Positions 44,834 through 53,986 of a DNA stretch of 64,000 bases are shown piece after piece. The first letter of the stretch is position 1; each line of letters opens with the position of its first letter. The DNA lies in NCBI GenBank assembly GCA_013298025.1, contig JAAFJE010000001.1:186001-250000 (forward strand), given 5' to 3'. The position numbers were made by a program, and so were the translations under genes. Source of the DNA: Cytophagales bacterium. GTDB taxonomy: Bacteria > Bacteroidota > Bacteroidia > Cytophagales > Spirosomataceae. The notes below the pieces were generated by a model. It saw only the letters and a list, made by a program, of their open reading frames with translations, was not told where the DNA came from and did not search any database.

Positions 44834-46150
44834 TTATTTTTTAGTTAATGTATAAGTAGGGCTATTGGCGTTGGAAAGGTCTAATACAACTTTGTATTTG
44901 CCTGCTTGTACACTAATATCTGCCCCACCGCTTTCGAGTGTACCATCAGCTCCATTGTCGCCATAATTCACAGCCCAAGCGTCGTTGAAACGAAACTTAA
45001 TTTTACCCGCAGTTAAAGTAATATCATCAATCACCCATACTTTTTCGGTAGCAAAATCGGGGCGGAATTTTACATCAGGGCCATTCCAGCCGTTTGGTGT
45101 GGCATCGCCCACGATACCCCAAGGTTGGGTACTTTCTACGGTATATTTCAATTTTTTGAAATCAAACATTACATTATAATTCCCTGCACTTACCGTAATA
45201 TCACCGCCTCCCGACGACAACACACCTGCCGAGCCACCATAATTTACGCCCCAATCTTCGTTCAAGCGGGCTTTAATAGCACCATCTTTGAGGTAAACCG
45301 TTGTTTTCCAAGTGTCGGTGGTAGGGTCATAAGTCAAGGGCATATCTGGCGCATTCCAACCGCTTACGGTAGCACTACCAACCAAGCCCCAGCCATATTT
45401 TTCGATGGTATAAGTAAGCGATGCCAAGTTGAACGTAATTTTGTACGTTCCTGCCGTAACGGCAATGTCTGAGCCTCCTGCTTCGAGTGTACCATTAGCC
45501 CCGTTGTCACCATAATTCACCTCCCATTTATTGTCTTTACGGAACTTGATTTGTCCTGTATTGAGCGTCACATAAGCCACAAAAACGTCGGTTTGGTCAG
45601 TTTTATAGAAAGGCATATCTGGGCCGTTCCAGCCATTTAGCGTAGCACTTCCTACTACACCCCAAGCGGTGCTGAGGTCGAGTTTGTCTAAATATGGTGT
45701 CCCTTTAAGCGAAATGGTCGGTGAAGTAAAGACCAATTTAGAGGTATTGTCACCTACATTGGCTTGCACACGCAAGTCCACATCGCCAGCCGTGCCTGCT
45801 ACCAAGCCTAATTTTAATAAAATAGCATTTAATTCAGCTACTTTAAACGTTTTACTCAAGGTGGTATTGGTACTTACGGCAATGGGCGAGATAAACGAAC
45901 CACCTTTTTTATCTATTAAAATGGTATAAACCGCTGCTGCATCGAAGCCATAATTAGGCTTTCCCCAAGAAACTGTCACGGCATCGGCAGTGGCATTATC
46001 TTTGAGCAGCACCACCGAGGTGGCTGATAGTTTGGCAGCAGGCACCGAGCCATCTGCATTTAAGATAGCTCTTTCTTCTTCTTTGGCACAAGAGGCCAAG
46101 GCAAAAACAGCAGCTATGAGAAGTAAATATGAATAAAATACCTTTTTCAT
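44834..46150 (-). CDS. SusE/SusF-like starch-binding lipoprotein with three repeat modules
   Basis: A 438-residue lipoprotein (lipobox ALASCAKEE). The SusE-type N-terminal Ig-like domain covers about 30-150. Three modules of about 90 residues follow, each starting with WGxVG: AWGVVGSATLNGWNGPDMPF, WGLVGSATVSGWNAPDMPL and WGIVGDATPNGWNGPDVKF. Each also has IKFRxxxxWxVNYG-like and GGxDIxVxAGxYK motifs. In SusE/SusF such modules are carbohydrate-binding and hold starch at the cell surface without catalysis. It follows susD in the locus. Confidence 0.9.
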   Translation of the reverse strand: MKKVFYSYLLLIAAVFALASCAKEEERAILNADGSVPAAKLSATSVVLLKDNATADAVTVSWGKPNYGFDAAAVYTILIDKKGGSFISPIAVSTNTTLSKTFKVAELNAILLKLGLVAGTAGDVDLRVQANVGDNTSKLVFTSPTISLKGTPYLDKLDLSTAWGVVGSATLNGWNGPDMPFYKTDQTDVFVAYVTLNTGQIKFRKDNKWEVNYGDNGANGTLEAGGSDIAVTAGTYKITFNLASLTYTIEKYGWGLVGSATVSGWNAPDMPLTYDPTTDTWKTTVYLKDGAIKARLNEDWGVNYGGSAGVLSSGGGDITVSAGNYNVMFDFKKLKYTVESTQPWGIVGDATPNGWNGPDVKFRPDFATEKVWVIDDITLTAGKIKFRFNDAWAVNYGDNGADGTLESGGADISVQAGKYKVVLDLSNANSPTYTLTKK

Positions 46151-46199
46151 GTTGAATGTTCGTTACGAAAATGTACGACTTAGATTGACTTGAAACCTC

Positions 46200-46229
46200 G
46201 AAAAGAAGAGGCATTACGCCTCTCTTTTC
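46200..46229 (-). terminator. Hairpin between susD and susE
   Basis: On the minus strand GAAAAGAGAGGC pairs with GCCTCTTCTTTTC around a short loop, ending T-rich. It may act as an attenuator within the operon. Confidence 0.5.
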
Positions 46230-46240
46230 AATAGCTTTGC

Positions 46241-47830
46241 CTAGTAATTTGGATTTTGTTTCAAATTAGGATTCGCCGTTAGGTCGGTTGCTGGAATAGG
46301 ATAAATTTTAAGGTAGTCGCTTACGGCTTTTCCTTCTTTTGTACCCCCTTTCCAAGGCCACACATAGCTGGATGAAGTGTATTTATTGTATCGTACAAGG
46401 TCGGTACGGCGTGTACCTTCCCAGAATAATTCTCTGGCTCTTTCGTCTAAAATAAAATCGCTGGTAAGTTGAGCGGCTGTAATATTGCCGTTGGCATTGC
46501 CATACGCACGGGCACGAAGGGCATTGACATACTGCAAGGCGAGGGCTCTATCGCCTGCCCCACGGGTAGCGGCTTCGGCATAAATCAAATAGGCATCGGC
46601 CAAACGGAACATCGGATAGTCGGTGTCGGGGTGCGTCAAATCGCTTCCTCTTGTGCCTGTCGATGATACGTTTTTGTATTTTGTAATGGCGTATCCATTA
46701 GAAAACTGCGTCAAATCTTCGATTTCCAATTTTTGTCCGTCTGTATAAAACATGGCACGGGTATCTGTTTTGCCCGATGGGTCGGCAAAAAGACTCACCA
46801 ACGCTTTGGTGGTGCGTAAACCGCCCCAACCGCCATCAATACCAAAAGCTGCCGCCGACATCGAACCTCCCACAGGAGCATGAACCAAGTAAGTCATACC
46901 GCCCCATGTTTTTGTACGTGTACCATCGAAAGCCACAGGGAAAATGATTTCTTTAGAATTGTTGTTATCTGTTTTAAACAAATTATCGTACTTCGTTTCT
47001 AAAGTATAACCTGCGTCTATTACTTTTTTGGCATACGTAGCCGCATCGGCATACTTGGCTGTGAGCCCTTGAGCTTCGGCATTGAGGTACAATTTTGCCA
47101 ACAACATCCACACGGCTGCTTTGTCGGCACGGGCGTACTCGTTTTTACGGGCATCCGCCATTTCTGGTTCGATGGCTTTTAGCTCCGTTTCAATGTAGTT
47201 GAAAAGCTCACTTGCATTGGTTTGACGTGGCAACGTAGAACCAATGGCATCGGCTTCTGTAACAAAAGGAACGTTTCCGCCAAATAAATCCAAGGCGTGC
47301 CAATAGCTCAATGCACGCAAAAAGCGGGCTTCGGCACGTAGTTGCTTGGTTTCGGTCAACGAAGTACCTGTAATGCCTCTGCTGCTGAGTTTGGCATCGC
47401 TGGCTTCCCGAATAAATTCGTTGCAAGCTGCCACTTGGTAAAAAATACGGTTGTACAATCCACGCACAAATGGGTTGTTTGACGACCATTGCATGGTGTT
47501 CATTTCGGGTAAACCCGCATCCCCCCAAGCAATCACGGCTTCGTCGGTGGGCAATTCTTGTAACTGCCAATATTGACGCAAATAGCTCGAAAAACCTTCG
47601 TCGATGCCTCCCAAATCGGGCTTGCCAGCAGGGCCTTCTTGGCCTGTAAGTGCCAAGCCTGCATAAAGCTTGGCGGCGGCTTGTTTGTATGCCGTAGGTG
47701 AGTTGAATACCGTTACAGAAGTTACTTCTATGAATGGCGTTCTGTCGAGGTCGCTTACGCAAGAGGTCGTCCACAAACTGGCTACGATGCCTCCTAGAAT
47801 GGCTATATTTTTAAAATATCTTGTTTTCAT
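46241..47830 (-). CDS. SusD-like starch-binding lipoprotein (PUL 2)
   Basis: A 529-residue lipoprotein with signal ILGGIVASLWTTSCVSDLDR. It shows the SusD family core AEARFLRALSYWHALDLFGG (about 170) and the C-terminal FRLADAYLIYAEAATRGAGD and FILDERARELFWEGTRRTDL. It lies 37 bases downstream of its susC partner and is followed by a SusE-like gene and an amylase, so it most likely binds malto-oligosaccharides. I take ATG 47830 since the longer frame would overlap susC and lacks a signal at its start. Confidence 0.94.
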   Translation of the reverse strand: MKTRYFKNIAILGGIVASLWTTSCVSDLDRTPFIEVTSVTVFNSPTAYKQAAAKLYAGLALTGQEGPAGKPDLGGIDEGFSSYLRQYWQLQELPTDEAVIAWGDAGLPEMNTMQWSSNNPFVRGLYNRIFYQVAACNEFIREASDAKLSSRGITGTSLTETKQLRAEARFLRALSYWHALDLFGGNVPFVTEADAIGSTLPRQTNASELFNYIETELKAIEPEMADARKNEYARADKAAVWMLLAKLYLNAEAQGLTAKYADAATYAKKVIDAGYTLETKYDNLFKTDNNNSKEIIFPVAFDGTRTKTWGGMTYLVHAPVGGSMSAAAFGIDGGWGGLRTTKALVSLFADPSGKTDTRAMFYTDGQKLEIEDLTQFSNGYAITKYKNVSSTGTRGSDLTHPDTDYPMFRLADAYLIYAEAATRGAGDRALALQYVNALRARAYGNANGNITAAQLTSDFILDERARELFWEGTRRTDLVRYNKYTSSSYVWPWKGGTKEGKAVSDYLKIYPIPATDLTANPNLKQNPNY

Positions 47831-47867
47831 CTGATAAATCAATGTTAGTGTTGAATGTTTCCTACGC

Positions 47868-50858
47868 TTAGAAACCAATGTTTAAACCCAACGAATAAGT
47901 ACGTGGTACGGGATAAATATTGTTGTCGATACCGCCCGATACTTCGGGGTTGAGTCCCGAGTATTTTGTCCAAGTGAATACGTTTTGAGCCGTGGCATTC
48001 AAACGCATATTGATTTTATTCCCCAATACTTTTTTGAATGTATAACCCAAGGTAACGTTTTCGACACGCATAAACGAGGCATTTTCTAAATAGTAATCAG
48101 AAAAGAATTGGTTTTTGGCAAATTGTGTTTCATAAACATTGGGCGAAATGTTTGAAATATAGCCATTAGAACCAGCAAAATTGATGTATGCTCCATTCGA
48201 CGACTTGAAGTTGTTATAAACATAGTTGCCTACGTTGGCTCTCACGACAAAACCAAAACTCCAGTTGTCATACGTCATTTGTGAGTTGAAACCCAAAAAT
48301 ACCCTCGGTGCTGGCGATTTATAACGGTATTGGTCGTCAACGGTCGTGATGCCATCAGCTTTGTTGTCGGCATACACGCCTTCAATAGGCTTGCCGTTGG
48401 CATCATATACTTGTTTGAGTACATAAAAAGCATACGCTGGGTATCCTACCGAATGAATCTGGATGGTACTACCTACGCCACCTGCAATGCCACCAACCAA
48501 TACACCTTGGTACGATGGGTCGTTGTTGTTGGTAAGTTTCGTAATTTTATTTTCGTTGTAAGTGGCATTAAATGCTACGTTCCAATCAAATTTATCGGTA
48601 TGAATAGGATTATAATTCAAAGCCAATTCAACGCCTTGGTTTTCCATCGAACCTACGTTGGTCAACAATTGGTTGGTAAGGTTTGTACCTACCGCTACCG
48701 GAATGACGTTGAGGAGGTTGGTGGTGTTTTTGTAATAGTAATCTAAGCTACCCGACAAACGGATTTTTTTGAAGGCAAAATCAATCCCTGCGTTGGTGGT
48801 GGCGGTTTGTTCCCATTTGATGTTGGCATCGTATCCTTCGGCACGAAGCGTAGTGTAAAACGTATTGCCAAACTGGTATTGGGCGTTGTCTAAACTGGCG
48901 GTATAACGAGGCAAATACGCATAGTTCTGACCAATATCTTGCTGGCCTGTAATACCATAGCCTACCCGAAGTTTTAGTTCTGAAATGGCATCTACATTTT
49001 TCAAGAAACTCATTTCTTTTAGCTTCCAAGCCAATGCCGCCGATGGGAATGTTCCCCAACGATTGTCTTTGCTAAAACGTGACGAACCATCCTGACGTAC
49101 CGTAACGGTCAAAAGATATTTTTCATCAAAAGTATAGTTCATCCGACCAAAAAATGACACCAAGGTATTTTGAGTTTTGTAAGGACTATCCGTTAATACT
49201 TTGCTTCCTTCGGCGTTGGTTCTGAGGTTGGTACTTTCTGTTAAGAAATCTTGGTATTCATACCCTGCCATCACATCGAAACGGCTTTTGATTGCCTTTA
49301 AATCTTTGGCATAATTCAAGTAAAAGTCGAATAGCTTGTTGGTTTTGTTTTGCGAGTAAACCGTTTTTTCACCTCCTGTACTAAAATTAGAAGCTGCCGA
49401 AGCTGGAATCAACTTTGTGCCATCGCTTTTACTGATGTCGTAGCCTACGTTCAAATTGGCCCGTAGTTCGGGTAAAAAATGGAATTTATAATCAAGCTGA
49501 ATGTTTCCAATACTGCGTTGAACGGTACTTTTATCGCTGGTTTGGTACAACAAGCCAAGAGGGTTGCGTGGAGCAATGGTATTGGGCGAGCCATCTGAAT
49601 TGAGCCATTCCCAATAGCCTCCGTAGGTGTTTTTACCCGAATAAATGGGTTGCGTTGGGTCAAAAACGGCTGCTGCACCAATAGCACCTTCGTTGGCAAA
49701 GGTATTGTCTGCCGATGAACCTTTGAGGTTAATATCAACTTTCAAATGGTTGTTCAACAACATCGGACTGATGCCAATGGCTGCCGAGGCACGACCCATG
49801 TTAGAGGTTTTCAAAATACCGTCTTGGTTGGTATAACCCACCGAAACACGGAACGGCGTGCTTTTAATCGCCCCAGTTACGCTCAAGTTGTTGTCGGTAC
49901 TGAGGGCGTTGCGGTAAATTTGCTCTTGCCAATTGGTATTAGCTGTGCCTAATACTGCCTTTTGAGCGGCATTGCCTTTTTCGTTAATTAAGGCTCTAAA
50001 CTCGTCGGCTGTAAAGTTTTTGATAAAACCTGTGCTTTGAGCATAAGAAGCCTGCGAACTGAAATTTACTTTCAAGCCACTGCCTTTTGTACCTTTTTTG
50101 GTGGTAATCAAAATCACACCGTTAGATGCTCTTGAACCATAAATGGCTGTAGCTGAGGCATCTTTCAAAATATTCATCGACTCAATATCGTTCGGGTTGA
50201 TTAAACTCAAGGCACTGGGTGCTCCTGAAATACCAGCGTTATCCAAAGGTACTCCGTCTATCACAATCAGTGGGTCGTTGTTGGCGTTCAACGATGCTCC
50301 GCCACGAATCCTGATGGTACTTCCACGGCCCGGTGCACCGCCGTTCGACGTGATTTGTACCCCAGCTACTTTCCCTACTACCAATTGGTCGGGCGAGGCA
50401 ATGTTTCCTTTGTTGAAGTCTTCCGAATTGATGGCCGCCACCGAACCTGTTAGGTCTTTCTTTTTCTGCGAACCATAACCAATCACAACGACTTCGCCCA
50501 AGGTTTGTTCGTTGTCTTGCAAAGTAATGGTCAATGAGGTTTGACTCCCTACACTAATTTCTTGCGTTGTTTTGCCAATAAACGACACGACCAATACAGC
50601 ATTGCTCGGTACGTTGATTTGAAATTGACCTCCTGCGTTGGTCTGTGTTCCTTTGTTTGTGCCTTTTACTTGAATGGTCGCACCGGGCAAGGGCGAGCCG
50701 TCTTTGGCATCTTTGACCGTACCCGTGATATTGTTTTGGGCGAAAGTAGCCGCACTCAGGCAGCTCATGAAAAGGATGAGCCATAGTTTTCGAGCAAAGG
50801 AAAACGACTCTCCTAAACGAGAAGAATACAAAACTCTTCTGTAGTTGTGTTTAATCAT
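47868..50858 (-). CDS. SusC-like TonB-dependent receptor (PUL 2, starch)
   Basis: A 996-residue outer-membrane receptor without STN domain. After the signal (about 20-41, LSAATFAQ) come a carboxypeptidase-regulatory-like domain (GTVKDAKDGSPLPGATIQVK), the plug (VVVIGYGSQKKKDLTGSVAA) and the barrel, ending YSLGLNIGF. It imports oligosaccharides bound by the neighbouring SusD. The absence of STN fits control by the membrane AraC regulator encoded upstream rather than by a sigma/anti-sigma pair. Confidence 0.95.
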   Translation of the reverse strand: MIKHNYRRVLYSSRLGESFSFARKLWLILFMSCLSAATFAQNNITGTVKDAKDGSPLPGATIQVKGTNKGTQTNAGGQFQINVPSNAVLVVSFIGKTTQEISVGSQTSLTITLQDNEQTLGEVVVIGYGSQKKKDLTGSVAAINSEDFNKGNIASPDQLVVGKVAGVQITSNGGAPGRGSTIRIRGGASLNANNDPLIVIDGVPLDNAGISGAPSALSLINPNDIESMNILKDASATAIYGSRASNGVILITTKKGTKGSGLKVNFSSQASYAQSTGFIKNFTADEFRALINEKGNAAQKAVLGTANTNWQEQIYRNALSTDNNLSVTGAIKSTPFRVSVGYTNQDGILKTSNMGRASAAIGISPMLLNNHLKVDINLKGSSADNTFANEGAIGAAAVFDPTQPIYSGKNTYGGYWEWLNSDGSPNTIAPRNPLGLLYQTSDKSTVQRSIGNIQLDYKFHFLPELRANLNVGYDISKSDGTKLIPASAASNFSTGGEKTVYSQNKTNKLFDFYLNYAKDLKAIKSRFDVMAGYEYQDFLTESTNLRTNAEGSKVLTDSPYKTQNTLVSFFGRMNYTFDEKYLLTVTVRQDGSSRFSKDNRWGTFPSAALAWKLKEMSFLKNVDAISELKLRVGYGITGQQDIGQNYAYLPRYTASLDNAQYQFGNTFYTTLRAEGYDANIKWEQTATTNAGIDFAFKKIRLSGSLDYYYKNTTNLLNVIPVAVGTNLTNQLLTNVGSMENQGVELALNYNPIHTDKFDWNVAFNATYNENKITKLTNNNDPSYQGVLVGGIAGGVGSTIQIHSVGYPAYAFYVLKQVYDANGKPIEGVYADNKADGITTVDDQYRYKSPAPRVFLGFNSQMTYDNWSFGFVVRANVGNYVYNNFKSSNGAYINFAGSNGYISNISPNVYETQFAKNQFFSDYYLENASFMRVENVTLGYTFKKVLGNKINMRLNATAQNVFTWTKYSGLNPEVSGGIDNNIYPVPRTYSLGLNIGF

Positions 50859-50899
50859 AAATTTGAAATGGTTAATGGATGATAAAAAATAAGCTATGG

Positions 50900-50930
50900 T
50901 TGTACAAGTCGGCTAAACAGACCTGTACAA
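50900..50930 (-). promoter_or_regulatory. Leader hairpin 42 bases before susC
   Basis: TTGTACAAGTC pairs with GACCTGTACAA with one mismatch around a 9-base loop. It could control translation or termination in the susC leader; there is no U-tract. Confidence 0.4.
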
Positions 50931-51002
50931 GGATAAGACTTACAAGGTTGGTATTGCTTTTGAGCAAGACATACAAGCGTAGGTTTGGCTCAAACACAAA
51001 GG

Positions 51003-51110
51003 TTACAGGGGAATTTTCCCTGTGATATACATAAAACTAGATAAAAACGAAGGACTGGGCAACGGCTTGGCGGTTGCTGTACGAGAAGTGTGCGTGTATA
51101 AGTTTTTCAT
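51003..51110 (-). CDS. Possible 35-residue leader peptide upstream of susC
   Basis: On the minus strand an ATG frame starts MKNLYTHTSRTATAKPLPSP and ends TGKIPL at a TAA (51003-51005), inside the susC leader 145 bases before the susC start. It is rich in Thr, Ser and Pro with no membrane segment. Its start lies about 137 bases after the predicted promoter box. It may be a regulatory upstream reading frame or chance; no family is recognised. Confidence 0.3.
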   Translation of the reverse strand: MKNLYTHTSRTATAKPLPSPSFLSSFMYITGKIPL

Positions 51111-51221
51111 GGTTAATGATGTACTGGTCTTGTACGTTAGTTTTGGTATATTGCTGGATGGTTGTGTCTGCTTTCAGTATTTCACTTGGGTGTAGCTAGG
51201 CTGTTGGAATTATTATGCTAT

Positions 51222-51254
51222 GTAAATATTTTGTAAATATTTCTTGCAAAAATA
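51222..51254 (-). promoter_or_regulatory. Candidate promoter and operator of the starch locus
   Basis: TATTTTTG on the minus strand (51247-51254) matches TAnnTTTG. Two direct copies of the palindromic GTAAATATTT follow within 5-25 bases, at the expected transcription start. They could be the binding site of the AraC regulator encoded upstream. Confidence 0.35.
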
Positions 51255-51413
51255 CTATCTAAAAACAGCCTGAGTCGTTCCACTTTCTGAAATCTGCATT
51301 TTTTTATGAAAAACTTGAACAATACACACAACCACCTGAATAGCAATAGCTTACCTATACACCTAAACATTCCACTTTATAAAATGGCACATATTTTTTG
51401 GGTAAATAGTGCT

Positions 51414-53366
51414 TTACTCTTCGGCTCTCGAATCAAAGAAGTACTCTCTTGGGGTTTGTTGGGTCATTTTTTTGAAGGCTCGGTTGAATGCTGTTTTAGA
51501 ATTAAAGCCCACTTCAAACGCAATGGCAAGCATGGTGTATTGCCGATTGCGTGGGTCTTCAAAACGCTCTTTGAAGGCTTCTATCCGATAGGAATTGATA
51601 AAATCGAAAAAGTTTTTCTGATATACTTCGTTGATAACTTTTGAGAGTAAATGTGGTGAAATTTTCAGCATTCCAGCCAATTCGTTGAGGGTAAGTCCTG
51701 CGTTGGTGTAAGGCTTTTGCTCGTCCATGAACAGGTCTATTTTTTCCTTCCATGACAACAGCAATTGTTCTTGGGCTGCTTCTTTTTCGGTATCAATCAC
51801 CTCCAAAACGGGCAAAGGTTCGGGCGTATGGTTGGGCGGAAGGGCAACGTTTTCGGGCATAGCCACCTCATCCGTAGCTACTGGCTCATGGTTGGGCGAT
51901 ACGGCATTACTCGAAGGTGCTTCCTGCGAAATTTTGAATATTTCGGGTTGATGGATGGCAAAATAGCCCAAAAAGTAGGGTATCGTCGAAAACGCCAGCC
52001 ATATAATATCAACGCTTTTGTCGGCAATCGTCAAGGTGTCGTAATCAAACATTTTACCTACGAGCATCACGATACCTGTAAATAGCCATAGCACCAAGCA
52101 TATCGCCTGAATGACCAGTACAGTCATCAGGTATTCGGTGCGTTGCTCAATAGAGGCTTGCGTAAGGTATTGCTGCTGATAATTTTTAACCGACAACCAA
52201 CATTGGTACCAATAAAACACATTGGCCCACCAAGCCACTACGCCAATGCCCACAAATACATAATGAAAATCGGTTGGACGGTTCAAGATGGTCAGTTGCA
52301 ATTCTTTGGCATCCATCAAAAAGTAGGGAAGCATCACCAATAATTGCAAACCAGGCAACACAAAATGCCACCACAAGGGTACGTTTAAGGTTGGTTTTTT
52401 AAACAATAATTTTTGTAAATAGTAATAAAACAAAGGAGCATATAGTAAGAAAACCAAATCGGGGACCAACAATATTTTACTTAGCTGTTCTGTGATAATT
52501 CTGTAACCCGTAAGGACTTTTATCAACAAAATTACACTGGTAAATAGAATGGTAAAAGAAAGCCATCGGTTGGCTTTGCGGTTGTAATCTTGCATGGTTG
52601 GAATGGCAATCACCAGCAAAATACATTGAAACGACGAAAATAATAAGAGTAAATCGTACAAAGAAAAGAAATTGAACGTACCCGACAGGTCTTCCCAACT
52701 GGCAATATCAATGGGTATTTCTTCTAAATTAAAAGCACTTTCCCGAAAAATAACCCGATTTTGCCGGGCTTTTCCACTCGCCAAGCCTTCTACCGACGAC
52801 CAATCGCCACGGGTAAATTTAAACTCTAATTTCGATAAATCGGTCGTCACAGAAACCCTGTACGTTCCATCAAACTGCCGTTGCAGGCGGTAATGTTCGT
52901 TGTTGGTTTCCCAATTATTAAAATTTCCAGCAACATAAATGCGGGCATCTTTGGGCGTATTGGCAGGAATACTTTTGATATACAAGCGATACGTAGGCTT
53001 GGCTTCCCAGCCCTGTATGGTGTCGAGTACCGTCGTGAGCCGACGTTCTTTGCTTTGTTCAAAAATTCTATTTTGGCGTGAATCGCCCTTGCTTGTGCCT
53101 TCTACCATTGTCCAATAGCCTTGGGTATATTTATACTCAAAACGTTGCAAAGTATCGGGCAATTCGAGGTAATAACGCCCATTAGTAGCGGCTTTCATTT
53201 CAAAGAGTGGGTCGCCCGGCGACCAATTATTAAAACTACAAGCCATAAAAATTTTCAGCCCTTCTGGATTTGTTGAAGATGGTATTTTTACTTCAAAGCG
53301 TAGTTGTGCTTGTGTGTGGAGCATCCAGCAACAACACAAACCCCAAAGCACAATTTTTTTAATCAT
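51414..53366 (-). CDS. Membrane AraC regulator with two starch-binding-like periplasmic domains
   Basis: A 650-residue fusion. A signal peptide (MIKKIVLWGLCCCWMLHTQA) is followed by two E-set/CBM48-like modules at about 22-100 (MACSFNNWSPGD; FEYKYTQGYWTMVEG) and 115-195 (VAGNFNNWETNN; LEFKFTRGDWSSVEG). Seven hydrophobic helices (about 215-450) come next, then a linker and a C-terminal AraC domain (about 555-650; MLKISPHLLSKVINEVYQKN; MLAIAFEVGFNSKTAFNRAF). It predicts a sensor that binds alpha-glucan outside and DNA inside. It lies just upstream of susC on the same strand and is probably the locus activator. Confidence 0.87.
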   Translation of the reverse strand: MIKKIVLWGLCCCWMLHTQAQLRFEVKIPSSTNPEGLKIFMACSFNNWSPGDPLFEMKAATNGRYYLELPDTLQRFEYKYTQGYWTMVEGTSKGDSRQNRIFEQSKERRLTTVLDTIQGWEAKPTYRLYIKSIPANTPKDARIYVAGNFNNWETNNEHYRLQRQFDGTYRVSVTTDLSKLEFKFTRGDWSSVEGLASGKARQNRVIFRESAFNLEEIPIDIASWEDLSGTFNFFSLYDLLLLFSSFQCILLVIAIPTMQDYNRKANRWLSFTILFTSVILLIKVLTGYRIITEQLSKILLVPDLVFLLYAPLFYYYLQKLLFKKPTLNVPLWWHFVLPGLQLLVMLPYFLMDAKELQLTILNRPTDFHYVFVGIGVVAWWANVFYWYQCWLSVKNYQQQYLTQASIEQRTEYLMTVLVIQAICLVLWLFTGIVMLVGKMFDYDTLTIADKSVDIIWLAFSTIPYFLGYFAIHQPEIFKISQEAPSSNAVSPNHEPVATDEVAMPENVALPPNHTPEPLPVLEVIDTEKEAAQEQLLLSWKEKIDLFMDEQKPYTNAGLTLNELAGMLKISPHLLSKVINEVYQKNFFDFINSYRIEAFKERFEDPRNRQYTMLAIAFEVGFNSKTAFNRAFKKMTQQTPREYFFDSRAEE

Positions 53367-53483
53367 ATTGATGAATAATGAGATTGTTCTAAGAAAATAA
53401 GCCGCAATAGGCAAAGCAAATATACAGTATTCTTGTTGTACGCAGGGCTAAAAACATCACTTTCTACAAGTACAGGCATAAAA

Positions 53484-53514
53484 ATAGCCCGAAAATCTCA
53501 GGTTTTCGGGCTAT
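53484..53514 (-). terminator. Minus-strand terminator-like hairpin
   Basis: ATAGCCCGAAAA pairs with TTTTCGGGCTAT; on the minus strand TTTTTATG follows. No intact minus-strand gene precedes it. Confidence 0.6.
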
Positions 53515-53542
53515 GAAAAAGTTAGGTGATTCTCTTTGAAAT

Positions 53543-53858
53543 TAATAGCACAGAAACAATATAAAAGTAAGGATTATAATTCATGGCATGATATGCCATT
53601 GCGTTTGATTGAATGCCGTAAGGGCAACACAATGCTTTTATCAGACTTTCATCTGAAAGGTTAATACTTGGTAACAGGGTAAGGAAATGGCAGACGGCAA
53701 AACGCTGTTTGCGATGTCTGGACGCATTGAGTAAAACTCAATTAGATAAATTGCATAAAGTCGCTACGCTGACTCATAAACAATTCTTTTCGTGGCGGCA
53801 AAAAGAATGGAAAGATAAGTTTAAACGAACAAGTAAGGCTTATTTAATATATCAGTAA
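53543..53858 (+). pseudogene. Possible degraded gene in two frames
   Basis: One frame (about 53538-53666) encodes KLIAQKQYKSKDYNSWHDMP and then RLIECRKGNTMLLSDFHLKG before a stop. A second frame to 53858 encodes RKWQTAKRCLRCLDALSKTQ and later QFFSWRQKEWKDKFKRTSKA. Both are strongly basic and protein-like, but neither has a good start. They could be the remains of one frameshifted gene. Family unknown. Confidence 0.25.
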
Positions 53859-53905
53859 AGGATGCTTCATGCCTAAAATTATTACAATATCCGTGCCAAA
53901 AATAA

Positions 53906-53932
53906 TTAAAGTCATTCCTGAGAATGACTTTA
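53906..53932 (-). terminator. Terminator of the GroES-like gene
   Basis: TTAAAGTCATTC pairs with GAATGACTTTAA around a 3-base loop; on the minus strand TTATTTTT follows. It is 55 bases after the GroES-like stop. Confidence 0.7.
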
Positions 53933-53986
53933 AGGAAGCAAAAAGGCAGTTTTTCCACTTTTATTACCATTTGGTAATTGAGCATT

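Larger units (their letters stand above)
50859..51413. other. Long leader of the starch locus
   Basis: 555 bases between the AraC gene stop and susC. On the minus strand it has a TATTTTTG box (51247-51254), two GTAAATATTT copies near the expected start site (51222-51242), a 35-codon frame (51003-51110), a small stem ACAGGG/CCCTGT (51005-51022) and a hairpin just upstream of susC (50900-50930). Confidence 0.6.
53415..53986. other. Gap between the AraC gene and groES-like gene
   Basis: It holds two minus-strand terminator-like hairpins (53484-53514 and 53906-53932) and, between them on the plus strand, two short protein-like frames that look degraded (about 53543-53858). No intact gene is evident. 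Confidence 0.5.

Noticed and set aside
51306-51644. 112-codon plus-strand open frame
   Set aside because: It lies opposite the AraC gene and its 5' flank and is explained as a shadow; its composition is not protein-like.
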